This document shows, in pieces, positions 51,944 through 60,461 of a stretch of 64,000 nt of DNA. Under the pieces are notes generated by a model that had not been told where the DNA came from, did not search any database, and worked only from the letters and a program-made list of their open reading frames with translations. Made by a program: the position numbers and the translations under genes. Position 1 is the stretch's first letter, and each line of letters starts with the position of its first letter. Location of the stretch: contig CAZPWJ010000001.1 in the NCBI GenBank assembly GCA_964590195.1, forward strand, positions 248,001-312,000. Reading direction: 5' to 3'. Origin of the DNA: GCA-2731375 sp964590195. GTDB taxonomy: Bacteria; Pseudomonadota; Alphaproteobacteria; GCA-2731375.

Positions 51944-52165
51944 CTATGGATCATGGCGTTCGGCGGAGGGCGCGGCCGCCTGCAAAACACATTCAACGGC
52001 CCAGGCATTTTCTGGATTTTGTGAAATGCAGCGCAGACTGATCGTGCAAATCGCCGCAGATCGGGGCGGCGTCATAAGTTCCAGCGCCATCCGAAGCTCG
52101 GCATCGATAAGCCGCTTCATCTGCGCTGCGGTGAGAAGGGGTGCCGAATGCTTGCTCGGGTGCAT
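51944..52165 (-). CDS. Small Cys-containing protein, unrecognised
   Basis: A 73-residue protein starting two bases after the stop of the 242-residue gene. It is mostly helical: AAQMKRLIDAELRMALEL, then PPRSAAICTISLRCIS and AVECVLQAA. Cysteines are Cys40, Cys46 and Cys59. There is no signal peptide or membrane segment. I do not recognise the family. It probably works with the two proteins before it in the same operon. Confidence 0.6.
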   Translation of the reverse strand: MHPSKHSAPLLTAAQMKRLIDAELRMALELMTPPRSAAICTISLRCISQNPENAWAVECVLQAAAPSAERHDP

Positions 52166-52167
52166 GT

Positions 52168-52896
52168 TCAGGATACGGCCTTGAAGGTGATCCTGACCTC
52201 GCCATAAACGTCGGCTTGGAGCCGGTTGGCCTGGGGCGCCCGGTCATCGGCACTGCGCGCGAGCAGGCGAATGCCGTTAAGCTCGGGCGCTTGCAGTCCA
52301 CTTCCCCTGGATAACGGTTTGATGGGTACGGCCAGCATTTTCCGAATATCCGGATCATCCGCATCTTCGATCCGTAGCAACTGAAATGTCAATTTGGCGC
52401 TGACGCTGCCGCTGTCGACCATCAGCCGCGGCATGCCCTGTTGCAGCGACTGCCGCAAGGCGTCCTGTTGGCTGGCGGCAAGGCGCAGACGAACGGCCTT
52501 GGCGACGCGGTCCACGGCGCTTCGCTTTAAGCGCACGCCCCGTTTGCGGCTGATGGTATAGTCCCGCCGTCCCAGCTTGAGGCCCAAAGCTTCATATATC
52601 GCCGGAGCCTCGACCTGATCCCCGCGCGCCGGCAGATAGGGGGCATCGATATAAATGGCATGTGCCCTATTTGGCGCACTGGTGGGAAACAACGCCGCCA
52701 GTTCAAGAGCGACGGCGCCCGCCGGCACCATTGCTTCGGCGTAGGCCGCCATGTCCATCTTGGCCATCGCCACCATTTCGCCAAGCCGGCATTCCTGGTC
52801 CGCCTGGCTCGAAGCGACCGCTTCATATGTTTCCTCGATCAGCTTTGCCGTGAATTCCGCAAGGCCCAATGAGATCGGCGTCGTTGCTTTCGCCAT
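52168..52896 (-). CDS. Unrecognised protein, paralogue of the 274-residue neighbour
   Basis: A 242-residue protein sharing three blocks with the 274-residue gene: GLAEFTAKLIEETYEAVASS (residues 11-30), QGMPRLMVDSGSVSAKLTF (153-171) and ADVYGEVRITFK (228-239). Between blocks it has a unique middle with VEAPAIYEALGLKLGRRDYT and KRGVRLKRSAVDRVAKAVRL. No signal peptide, membrane helix or known catalytic motif is visible. Starts 15 bases after the 274-residue gene on the same strand and ends two bases before the small Cys-containing gene. Confidence 0.65.
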   Translation of the reverse strand: MAKATTPISLGLAEFTAKLIEETYEAVASSQADQECRLGEMVAMAKMDMAAYAEAMVPAGAVALELAALFPTSAPNRAHAIYIDAPYLPARGDQVEAPAIYEALGLKLGRRDYTISRKRGVRLKRSAVDRVAKAVRLRLAASQQDALRQSLQQGMPRLMVDSGSVSAKLTFQLLRIEDADDPDIRKMLAVPIKPLSRGSGLQAPELNGIRLLARSADDRAPQANRLQADVYGEVRITFKAVS

Positions 52897-52911
52897 TGTT
52901 CGCCCCGGCGG

Positions 52912-53736
52912 CTAAGGTCCAGGGTTGCCTTGATTGAGAGGCGCGAAATCGGTTTTGAAATTGATCCGGACGCGGCCATAAATCTGCGCCCTGGTGCCGA
53001 CCACATCGCGCGACCGCTCTGTTGCGGCGGTTACGGTCAGCGAGGTATCCCGTATTGCCGCGCCAATGCCGCCGGCACCGCCAAAGCCGCCTGCGAACCC
53101 TGGTCCAACGCCGCCAAAACCGGAGAGACCGCCAAGGCCGCCGCCGGCATTCGTTTGACTGGTCCGGCGGTTCCTTTCCGACGACGTGCTCAGGTTGCTT
53201 GTCCGGCCATAGGTGTTGAATGTCAGACGTGTATCGATCGTGCCATTGTCCACCACCAGGCGGAGCATGCCTTGGCGGACCATTTCGCTCAAAATCGTGA
53301 ACCGGTTGGCGGCGATTTTGATCTTCGCGGCCTGAACCAACGCGGTGAGTTTGGCCGCCGAGTCGATATCGCCGACAACGGCAACCTGGTTGGCCCCATT
53401 GATATTCGCCTCTGGCGGCGTTTCCAGGGCGGCGTTGATGGCATCCGCCTGGGCGTCGGTCAATACGACGCCCTGGGCGACCGTTTCAATTGCCGCCGCC
53501 AATGCCAGCATCGCCAACGCCTCGTCCTCCGACACCGCATCCTTGGTCGCGATGATGTAGTCGGCAAGAGATTCTGATGCGGCCTGGGTCAGGGTTATAC
53601 AGGCCTGAACCTGCTCCAGGTGCGAGGCGACCAGTGCTTCGAAGACGTCCCGGACCAATTTGGTGGTAAATTCCGCGAACCCGATTTCAGATACCCGCGC
53701 AGCCTGCGAAACCGCGCTTTCCGCCCCGTTTGCCAT
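52912..53736 (-). CDS. Unrecognised protein with Gly-rich segment
   Basis: A 274-residue protein, first gene of a three-gene operon. An N-terminal helical part (block GFAEFTTKLVRDVFEALVAS, residues 19-38), a middle block QGMLRLVVDNGTIDTRLTF (155-173), a Gly/Phe-rich low-complexity stretch (198-226) and a final beta-like block AQIYGRVRINFKTDF (250-264). Neither a signal peptide nor an enzymatic motif is visible. The shared blocks with the next gene indicate paralogy and probably heteromeric assembly. GGGGAGATGGAG precedes the ATG. Confidence 0.65.
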   Translation of the reverse strand: MANGAESAVSQAARVSEIGFAEFTTKLVRDVFEALVASHLEQVQACITLTQAASESLADYIIATKDAVSEDEALAMLALAAAIETVAQGVVLTDAQADAINAALETPPEANINGANQVAVVGDIDSAAKLTALVQAAKIKIAANRFTILSEMVRQGMLRLVVDNGTIDTRLTFNTYGRTSNLSTSSERNRRTSQTNAGGGLGGLSGFGGVGPGFAGGFGGAGGIGAAIRDTSLTVTAATERSRDVVGTRAQIYGRVRINFKTDFAPLNQGNPGP

Positions 53737-53755
53737 GGCTCCATCTCCCCAAATG

Positions 53756-53794
53756 ATGGCAATAGTATTTTACATAATGCCATACATAGTGCAA
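53756..53794 (-). promoter_or_regulatory. Promoter with dyad for the unrecognised operon
   Basis: On the minus strand TTGCAC (53794-53789) and TAAAAT (53772-53767) are spaced by 16 bases. An inverted repeat ATGGCA (53756-53761) / TGCCAT (53778-53783) brackets the -10 box. Suggests a regulated promoter; the regulator is unknown. Confidence 0.5.
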
Positions 53795-53839
53795 TGAAGT
53801 TCATAGGCAACCTGCTGCCGGGGTCGGCATTCTCGGGAT

Positions 53840-54112
53840 TTATTCTTCCAAAGATGCCATGACCTCGAAGCCCGTCATTTCTGCTGCCGCATCTTCAGGA
53901 GAACAAATTTCGTCTTGCAGCAAGGCCCGGTGCAAGGCGCAATCCTTTTCCACGATGGCGGATATGACGTGATCGGACGTGCCCTTTCCCGTGGTCATAT
54001 ACGAGACAACCGTGGCACCGGCGCTAAAATAGGTGACAGCGGGAGGCACGGCGGCAATGCCAATGCAGTTGCTCAGCGCGAATGCGCAAAAAACCAAGAT
54101 AATCGCCCTCAT
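53840..54112 (-). CDS. Small lipoprotein
   Basis: A 90-residue protein with a signal peptide and lipobox LSNC (Cys16), then a hydrophobic Ala/Val segment and the motif DHVISAIVEKDCALHRALLQ with two more cysteines. This ISAIV-x-K-D-C-A-x-x-R-A pattern is found in small alphaproteobacterial lipoproteins of unknown role. It lies 104 bases upstream of the unrecognised operon on the same strand and may belong to it. Confidence 0.75.
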   Translation of the reverse strand: MRAIILVFCAFALSNCIGIAAVPPAVTYFSAGATVVSYMTTGKGTSDHVISAIVEKDCALHRALLQDEICSPEDAAAEMTGFEVMASLEE

Positions 54113-54404
54113 TTACTCACTCCGTTTACGGGGTTTCATGTTTATTGACCGATAAAACCCGAATAGACTTCAGCCGTCGGCAATGGCCAGCGCGGCCACC
54201 CGTCATCAAAACGGTCAGCCGCGAAGTTGTCCGGATTGCCCCATCGGCGCGCCCCATGGAGTGTCGGCACGGGGATATATGATGCAGGTGGCTCCGATTG
54301 CGAGCACCAACCGACCCGATTGTGCGGCCCGTCACAGCTGTCGGTAAAAAAAGGGGAAAACCGGGCCAAATTGACGTCAATTCAATATCTATGGGGACAC
54401 TTAC
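54113..54404. other. Gap without a supported gene
   Basis: 292 bases between the small lipoprotein and the divergent GST gene. A 75-codon minus-strand reading frame (54142-54369) has a Trp/Pro-rich composition but no family match I recognise and no ribosome site. The palindrome TTGACGTCAA is at 54371-54380, 25 bases upstream of the GST start codon. Confidence 0.4.
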
Positions 54405-55061
54405 ATGCAGCTATTCTGGACGCCGGCCTCGCCCTTCACCCGCAAGGTTGTTATCGCCGCCAAGGAACTTGGTCTGTGGCACCGAATTGACGTCAAACCC
54501 ACTACCTGGCCCCTGGATTGGGGCTATGCCACGGTGCCTTTTACCGCCGGTCTGGCCGAGGCCAACCCGGTGGCGCGCATTCCAACCCTTGTAACGGACG
54601 AGGGCGTTGCGTTGGGCGACAGCACGCTGATCTGCCAACATCTGAACGGCCAGGCAATAAACGGCGGGATCATCCCTTCCGACGGCGGGCAATCAGCCGT
54701 TTGGGCCATGTGGGCCCTGTACTCGGTTGCCGACGGTTTGCTGGAGGCGCAGGTCGCCATGCGGGCCGAAATGCTACGCCCCGAGGCGATCCGCTCGGAA
54801 AGTTTTCTGCAAAAACAACGGGACCGCATTGGCCGCTGCTTCGACCACATTGAAAAACACGCGGTGGATTTGGCCGTTCGGAATGGCGCCCCGCCCAACC
54901 TGGCGCAAATTACCGCCGGCATCGCCTGCGGCTATCAGGATTGGCGGGACTGGCTGGAAGATTTCAGACCGGGCCGCCCGGCGCTTAGCAACTGGTACGG
55001 TGAATTCGCCCAACGCCCGGCCATGCGCGAAACCGAGCCCCGCGATACACCGGAAGCGTAA
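54405..55061 (+). CDS. Glutathione S-transferase family protein
   Basis: A 218-residue GST. The thioredoxin-like N-terminus starts LFWTPASPFTRKVVIAAKEL, with NPVARIPTLVTDEGVALGDS for glutathione binding and the C-terminal helical domain from residue 85. The catalytic residue position is uncertain (Ser/Thr near residue 10). Substrate unknown. Convergent with the TauD-like gene 10 bases away. Confidence 0.88.
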   Translation: MQLFWTPASPFTRKVVIAAKELGLWHRIDVKPTTWPLDWGYATVPFTAGLAEANPVARIPTLVTDEGVALGDSTLICQHLNGQAINGGIIPSDGGQSAVWAMWALYSVADGLLEAQVAMRAEMLRPEAIRSESFLQKQRDRIGRCFDHIEKHAVDLAVRNGAPPNLAQITAGIACGYQDWRDWLEDFRPGRPALSNWYGEFAQRPAMRETEPRDTPEA

Positions 55062-55071
55062 TTCGAAGGGC

Positions 55072-55989
55072 CTATTCCGCGGCTTCCGTTGCCGGGCCGT
55101 TCAGATGGCTACTCAACTGACGGTCATGACGGCCCATGGCCGAGCGCGAGGTGCGTTCGGTCCAGGGCTGCCAGCGGGCGCCCGCGCCCCCCCCCCGGGC
55201 GCCCATCACGGTGACGCGCTGGATGATCCGCTCCTCATCGAAATCATTGAGGACATAATGCTGGGTGCAGCGGTTGTCCCACATCCCGATGGTGCCTTCC
55301 GCCCAGCTGTAACGCACGGTGAAACGGGGGCTTTGCACCCAGCGGGTCAGGAAGGGCAGCAGGTTGTTGCTTTCTTCCACGCTCATTTCGACGATACGGC
55401 GGGTGAAATGCTCATTCACATACAGCGCCTTGCGTCCAGGGCCGCCATCGCTGTCAGGCAGTACCCGGACCACCGGGTGGATGGTCATTTTTTCCGGACG
55501 GCCATGGGGGAGGGCATCGTGCAGGGCGGTCAGGCCATCGCACATTTCCTGCATGGGCGCCGACAGTGCCTCATAGGCCGCGCACAGGTTGGACCACATG
55601 GTATCGCCCCCTGTTTCGGGGCATTTCCGCATGTTCAAGATGGACATCAGGGCCGGCTGTTCCATGAACGTAAGGTCCGTGTGCCATTCGTCCGCGACGC
55701 CGCCCTTGCTGGCCTTTAGCTGAAATATCTCGGGATGCTCGCGGGAATTGGCCTCTGACAGATTGGGATGGCCTTCCAGGGGCCCGAACGGGCGGCCCAG
55801 AGCCACATGCTCTTCCATGCTCATGTTCTGGCCGGGAAAAAACAGCACCATGTGTTCGCCCAACAGGCGCTTGATCTCGGCAATATCGCCATCATCGGCC
55901 TGGGCCAGATTGATGCCATGCACCTCTGCCCCCAGCGCGCCCGCCAGGCGCGTTACATTCCAGCTATTCCCCATTGCGTCGTTCGTCAT
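55072..55989 (-). CDS. TauD/TfdA family Fe(II)/2-oxoglutarate dioxygenase
   Basis: A 305-residue dioxygenase. Iron ligands are the HTD of EWHTDLTFMEQP and the His of MWDNRCTQHYVLNDF; 2-oxoglutarate binding is by the Arg in RIIQRVTVMG. Family substrates include taurine, 2,4-D and other sulfonates or aryloxyacids; not assigned here. The C-terminal 35 residues are Arg/Gly-rich and end unusually. Confidence 0.92.
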   Translation of the reverse strand: MTNDAMGNSWNVTRLAGALGAEVHGINLAQADDGDIAEIKRLLGEHMVLFFPGQNMSMEEHVALGRPFGPLEGHPNLSEANSREHPEIFQLKASKGGVADEWHTDLTFMEQPALMSILNMRKCPETGGDTMWSNLCAAYEALSAPMQEMCDGLTALHDALPHGRPEKMTIHPVVRVLPDSDGGPGRKALYVNEHFTRRIVEMSVEESNNLLPFLTRWVQSPRFTVRYSWAEGTIGMWDNRCTQHYVLNDFDEERIIQRVTVMGARGGGAGARWQPWTERTSRSAMGRHDRQLSSHLNGPATEAAE

Positions 55990-56039
55990 GGCGTCCCCAT
56001 CCCCTGCAAGAATTATTCCCTGTTCACCTTATAGCATAT

Positions 56040-56753
56040 TCAGTGCGCATCCATATTGCGCAACAGATGCGCCGCGCCGGCTTCGCCGCTTATCGAGGGG
56101 CTTTCGCCAAAGATACGCTCCTTGGATTGGGCATAAAGTTCCCGATTGGCGCCCAATGGCGCCAACTGCCTCGCCTTTTCGATGGCCACGCCAAGCAGAT
56201 CGCCTTCCGCCGCCACCTCGTGCACGAAACCCGCTTCCTTCGCCGCCGGGCCGGTCCAGCGATGGGCCAGCTGCACGGTATCGAAAAACGCGCTGGCGGA
56301 CATTTTGTGCCGGAACAGGGCCAGTTCCGGATCCGGGATCGCCATACCGATCTGGATTTCATTGGCGCAGAGAAAACCCCGGTCTTGCCGCATGATGCGC
56401 ACATCGTGGCACAGCGCGGTCATGAAGCCGGCACCAAAGCCGTGGCCGTTAACGGCGCAAATGGTTGGCACCGGAAAGGTAATCAGGCGTCCCATCAGGC
56501 CCATGAATTCCTTGCCAAAGACAGCCTTGTCGCCGCCCTCGCCATCTCCCTCGCCCCGGCGCCAGTCGAGATCCAGGCCATTGGAGAAGAATTTCGGATT
56601 GCTGGACGTGGTGACCAGCGCCGCCGGTCCTTCGGATGACTCGATTTCATCCAATCGCCCGGCAAAGGCGCGGACAAAATTCGTATTCCAGCGGTTTTCG
56701 CCCTGATCCATGGTCAGGACAAAGACGTCATCTTCTCGGTTTAGCTCAATCAT
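56040..56753 (-). CDS. Enoyl-CoA hydratase/isomerase family protein
   Basis: A 237-residue crotonase-fold protein, shorter than typical 260. Oxyanion-hole segments are PKFFSNGLDLDW and CAVNGHGFGAGFMTALCHDV. The glutamate catalytic positions are not both obvious, and Pro-Asp-Pro-Glu (IPDPELALF) stands where isomerase-type members have their acidic residue. This fits a delta3-delta2-enoyl-CoA isomerase-like member. The ATG at 56753 follows GAGGAAACC; a longer upstream reading is not coding. Confidence 0.85.
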   Translation of the reverse strand: MIELNREDDVFVLTMDQGENRWNTNFVRAFAGRLDEIESSEGPAALVTTSSNPKFFSNGLDLDWRRGEGDGEGGDKAVFGKEFMGLMGRLITFPVPTICAVNGHGFGAGFMTALCHDVRIMRQDRGFLCANEIQIGMAIPDPELALFRHKMSASAFFDTVQLAHRWTGPAAKEAGFVHEVAAEGDLLGVAIEKARQLAPLGANRELYAQSKERIFGESPSISGEAGAAHLLRNMDAH

Positions 56754-56844
56754 GGTTTCCTCATAAATACTCGGCGCAAGGTTGTCGCCATTTATACCAT
56801 CCAGGGGCCCCGCATCCGCACACCTTAATGGCAGATAAGAGCAA

Positions 56845-58737
56845 CTATTTTTCGCTGTGAACCTCTGTTGCATCCCAATCGTCAGGAGGAGGCGTGACAA
56901 GAAAATCGGCGCAGCGCTGGCGGTAGAGGGCATAGAGACGCGAAGCCGGAACCTCCTCCACCAGACCGGCCAGGATCTCATCGGCCTGGGGCCAGTCCCG
57001 GTTCCGATAGTGGGCCAGGGCCTCGTGATACCGATCCAATTCGCCATCGCCGAGGCTGCCGGCTTCCAGTGGTTCGAAAATGCGAACGGGCTCCTGCTTG
57101 CCCTTGACCCGCACCCGGTCAAGTTCGCGGTAGATGAATTCAGGCGCCGCCGCCGCGGTGCTTTCACTGACGATCAATGGCACGCCATAGAACCGCGTCA
57201 GACCCTCAATGCGTGACGCCAGATTGACGCCGTCGCCGATCACCGAATAATTCAGGCGGTGGGCCGAGCCCATGTTTCCGGCCACCACCAGACCGGTGTT
57301 GATGCCGATGCCGGTGGCTATCTCGGGCAGGCCCAGGGCGGTCAGCTCCTGGTTTAGCCGGGCCAGCTCGTGGCCCATGGCAAGCGCCGCTCGGATGGCC
57401 CTTTCGGCGTCGTCGCCATGCGCCAACGGCGCCCCAAAGAGCGCCATGATGGCATCGCCAATATATTTGTCGATCACGCCGCCCTCGGCCTCGATGACGT
57501 CGGTCATGCAGGTGAGATAGCGGTTCAGGAGATTGAGAAGGTCGCTCGGGCGCTGACGCTCGCTTAGCGCCGTGAAGCCGCGAATGTCGGTGAACAGGAT
57601 TGTTACCTCGCGCTCCTCGCCACCCAATTTAAGATCCTTGCTCAAAAGCTCCTCTGCAACCGCCGGATCAACTACCTTGCCCAGCATATCTCGCACCTGG
57701 TCGCGCTCGGCCAAACCCTGGGTCATATGGTTGAAGGCGGTGGCCAGCTCGCCGATCTCGTCGACCCTGTCGGCCTCAACGGCGCCGCCGTAGTCGCCCT
57801 TTTGCACCCGCCGCGTCGCGGCCACCAACTGCTGTACCGGCCGGGTAACGCTGCGGGCGATGGCACTGGCGCCAAACAGCGATGCAGTGAAGGCCACGGC
57901 GGTTAGCAGCAGCAGCGCCAGTCTAAGGCGCTGGTATGGCGCCAATGCAACGGCCAGGGGCCGCTGCAACACGGCCTGCAAGACGCCCTCGGCGTCAAGG
58001 GGCTGCATCAGGGTAACGCTGTCCTGGCCGGCGATTTCCAGCACGAAGCTATGGCCCGGCCGTGTCACGCGCGCCAGTGCCGAGGCCAACAGATCCGGCT
58101 CACGCAAGGTGGAGGCCTCGATGCGCCAGGCCTCGTCGACCCGGCGCAACAGGGATACATGCGCCAGCGTCAATTCCTTAAGGCCGCGCACGAATTGCCC
58201 GTCAAGCTCGAAGCCGATACCAATCCAGGCCACCGGCAAGGGTGCCAGCAAGGGCACCATGACAATCAAATGGGGCCGGCCGTTTAGCATCATGACCAGG
58301 GCCGCCTCACCTTCGTCACTATCGTCGGCGGCTTCGATGATGGCGGAAAAATCCATCGCCGCCGCGCCGGCCCGGGGTTCCAGGGTGGAGGCGACCACCT
58401 CCTCGTCCAGCGACAGGAGGATCATGACGCCGGCCTTGATACGGTCGCGGTGATTTTGCAGCGCCGACAGAAGCGTCCCCTGGTCGCCGCTGGCATAGGC
58501 TGTCTTGAAGCCAAAGTCTCCCGACAGCAGCCGCGCCGCCTGTATCAACTCGGCCCTGCGGCCGGCCAGCAGACGGTCGAACACGCGGGCGTCAACCTCC
58601 AGCTCGGTATTGATTTGCTGCCGGGCATAGTGGCTGTTGGCCAGATCGACGATGACGAACGCGGCGCCCTGGACGACCAGCAACAGGCCGACAAAAAAGA
58701 CCGTAAGGCGGGTGCGGAAACTGTGAAAACGAAACAA
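56845..58737 (-). CDS. Membrane class III adenylate/guanylate cyclase
   Basis: A 630-residue protein: TM1 at residues 11-31, a periplasmic sensor region to about 265, TM2 at 271-293, a HAMP at 293-345, and a class III cyclase domain from 378. Metal ligands are Asp384 (LFTDIRGFT) and Asp428 (KYIGDAIMALFG). A TPR-like tail (RYHEALAHYRNRDWPQADEI) follows. Starts three bases after a cupredoxin-like gene on the same strand, so periplasmic copper or redox state may be its input; inference. Confidence 0.92.
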   Translation of the reverse strand: MFRFHSFRTRLTVFFVGLLLVVQGAAFVIVDLANSHYARQQINTELEVDARVFDRLLAGRRAELIQAARLLSGDFGFKTAYASGDQGTLLSALQNHRDRIKAGVMILLSLDEEVVASTLEPRAGAAAMDFSAIIEAADDSDEGEAALVMMLNGRPHLIVMVPLLAPLPVAWIGIGFELDGQFVRGLKELTLAHVSLLRRVDEAWRIEASTLREPDLLASALARVTRPGHSFVLEIAGQDSVTLMQPLDAEGVLQAVLQRPLAVALAPYQRLRLALLLLTAVAFTASLFGASAIARSVTRPVQQLVAATRRVQKGDYGGAVEADRVDEIGELATAFNHMTQGLAERDQVRDMLGKVVDPAVAEELLSKDLKLGGEEREVTILFTDIRGFTALSERQRPSDLLNLLNRYLTCMTDVIEAEGGVIDKYIGDAIMALFGAPLAHGDDAERAIRAALAMGHELARLNQELTALGLPEIATGIGINTGLVVAGNMGSAHRLNYSVIGDGVNLASRIEGLTRFYGVPLIVSESTAAAAPEFIYRELDRVRVKGKQEPVRIFEPLEAGSLGDGELDRYHEALAHYRNRDWPQADEILAGLVEEVPASRLYALYRQRCADFLVTPPPDDWDATEVHSEK

Positions 58738-58740
58738 GGC

Positions 58741-59418
58741 TCAGTTACCGGCGCTGTTCCGCTCGTCGTCGGCATAATTCCTATCCGCGTCCCAGGGCTT
58801 GTCCCGCCACCATCTGCTTTTCGGCCGCAGGCGGATCTTGAAATCGATGTCGACGGTGGCTGCCGCCAAGTTTACCGTGCGCGGGCTTTTCGCCGCCTTT
58901 TTCTTTCCCTTCATGCCGGGATGCCAGACCCGCACCGCATAGGTGCCGGCCGGCAGGTCCGAGATTACGGCTTGCCCGTTCTTACCGGTGACTTTCGCAT
59001 ACGGCGTATTCAGGACCAGAATGTGAGCGATCATCCAATCGTGAATGTTGCACCCCAGTGTGACTTCGCCCGGCTTGTCGAACAGCACCGGCGCCGCCTT
59101 TTGTCCCGTATAGAGCGGGCGTTCGAATGACTTGGCCTTGGACACCGAATAGAGGTGATGCTTGATGTTGTCCCTGTTGGGGAACTTCACGGTGGTTCCA
59201 ACCCGCAGGGCGGAGACAAAGGGTGTGTAAAGTTTATCGACCTGGTCGATGATCGCCTCGACGATACCTGGCGCGGGCGGGCTGCCCAGCAGCGTGGCAT
59301 AGATAACCGCGTTCTCGACCGCGCCTTGTTCATTGCTGACCTTGGCGCGCAACTCCGCCGCGTTCGCTGGCAGCCCCAAAATAGCCGCCATTAAGCTTAC
59401 CAGCACAATGCCCCGCAT
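58741..59418 (-). CDS. Periplasmic cupredoxin-like protein
   Basis: A 225-residue secreted protein with a signal peptide (residues 1-20, ending PANAA) and a plastocyanin-like domain. Candidate type-1 copper ligands are His87 or His88 (NIKHHLYS), Cys123, His126 and Met129 (GCNIHDWMI). The following segment has a carboxypeptidase-regulatory-like fold with DLPAGTYAVRVWHPG. It resembles proteins annotated as methylamine utilization-like. The C-terminus is Arg/Lys/Asp rich. First of a two-gene operon with a class III cyclase. Confidence 0.82.
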   Translation of the reverse strand: MRGIVLVSLMAAILGLPANAAELRAKVSNEQGAVENAVIYATLLGSPPAPGIVEAIIDQVDKLYTPFVSALRVGTTVKFPNRDNIKHHLYSVSKAKSFERPLYTGQKAAPVLFDKPGEVTLGCNIHDWMIAHILVLNTPYAKVTGKNGQAVISDLPAGTYAVRVWHPGMKGKKKAAKSPRTVNLAAATVDIDFKIRLRPKSRWWRDKPWDADRNYADDERNSAGN

Positions 59419-59526
59419 TTCAGAATCCGCCCCTGCCAGGATATCCGCCCGCTGAAACTACCACCAATTCAGCCAACGCGGCCAGCCCCGCGGAATAGGG
59501 GCGGACGGGACGTGACCAATGCCATC

Positions 59527-60432
59527 TCAATCGTCCTCGTCGAACTCAAACCCATCGGCCAGAAAATCGAGTTTTTCGGATCTGTGGAAACCATCGAAGT
59601 AGGGATAGCGGTCGCCGGATGATGGCGCATTCTCGGGCGCCATGGCGTATTCGGCGGTCATGGTGGCGACCGCGCCGTTGACGCCGATACTTTCGCCAGA
59701 AATAAAACTGGCCCCTGGCGAGAGCAGAAACACCACCGCCGCCGAGACCTCCGCCTCCGTCGATAGGCGCCGGCTGGGGACAAAATTTTTGCGCCGCAAA
59801 ATGCGTTTCTTGTGAGCCAGCGGATATTGCTTCAAGCCCGAGGTGGCAATATAGCCCGGCGCCACCGCGTTGACCCGAACGCCGCAATGGGCCCATTCCA
59901 GAGCCGCCGTCTTGGTGAAATTCTCCGTCCCCGCCCGGGCCGCGCCGGAATGGCCCAGGCCGGGCATGGAGCGTTCATGATCGGCGGTGATGTTGACGAT
60001 GGCGCCGCCGGTATTCTTCATGCATTGATTAAGGAGTTCCCGGCTCATCAGAAAACCGCCGGTCAGATTGGTGCGGACCACGGTCTCCCAGCCCTTTTGC
60101 GAGATATCCTCCAGCTTGGCCAGAAACTGCCCGCCCGCGTTGTTGACCAGGCCGCTGACCGGGCCGTGCCTGGCCAGAATTTGCGCAATATTTCCGGCCA
60201 CGGCGTCTTCTTCCCGAATATCAAAGGCGAAACAATCAGCCTTGCCCCCATCCTCGATAATCTCGGCGGCTACCGAATCCAGTTTCTCCTTTTTGCGCCC
60301 GGTGATCACCACTTTCGCACCCAGATGGGCCAGTTCATGGGCGATGCAACGGCCAATGCCGCTGCCCCCGCCCGTGACAATAATTGTCTGACCGGAAAAC
60401 AAACCGGCGCTGAAGACGGAATTGTAGGGCAC
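59527..60432 (-). CDS. SDR family oxidoreductase (2,4-dienoyl-CoA reductase-like)
   Basis: A 301-residue short-chain dehydrogenase: TGGGSGIGRCIAHELAHLGA for cofactor binding, LVNNAGGQFLAKLEDIS for structure, and GHSGAARAGTENFTKTAALE where classical SDRs have YxxxK. Tyr and Lys are not in their usual places, as in 2,4-dienoyl-CoA reductases and AtuG-like proteins, so a specialised catalytic site is expected. C-terminus is acidic. Last gene of the IlvD-to-SDR run, 29 bases after ubiX. Confidence 0.88.
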   Translation of the reverse strand: MPYNSVFSAGLFSGQTIIVTGGGSGIGRCIAHELAHLGAKVVITGRKKEKLDSVAAEIIEDGGKADCFAFDIREEDAVAGNIAQILARHGPVSGLVNNAGGQFLAKLEDISQKGWETVVRTNLTGGFLMSRELLNQCMKNTGGAIVNITADHERSMPGLGHSGAARAGTENFTKTAALEWAHCGVRVNAVAPGYIATSGLKQYPLAHKKRILRRKNFVPSRRLSTEAEVSAAVVFLLSPGASFISGESIGVNGAVATMTAEYAMAPENAPSSGDRYPYFDGFHRSEKLDFLADGFEFDEDD

Positions 60433-60461
60433 CTGAATCTTGCTCCGTTTTCTATTGGCAA

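Noticed and set aside
54142..54369. 75-codon minus-strand frame with Trp/Pro-rich composition
   Set aside because: No ribosome site, no family signature, and a region that also holds a palindrome before the GST gene. Not supported enough to call.
56754..57167. Long N-terminal extension of the enoyl-CoA hydratase reading frame
   Set aside because: It overlaps the end of the cyclase gene in another frame. The ATG at 56753 has a strong GAGGAAACC site and begins the conserved crotonase fold.
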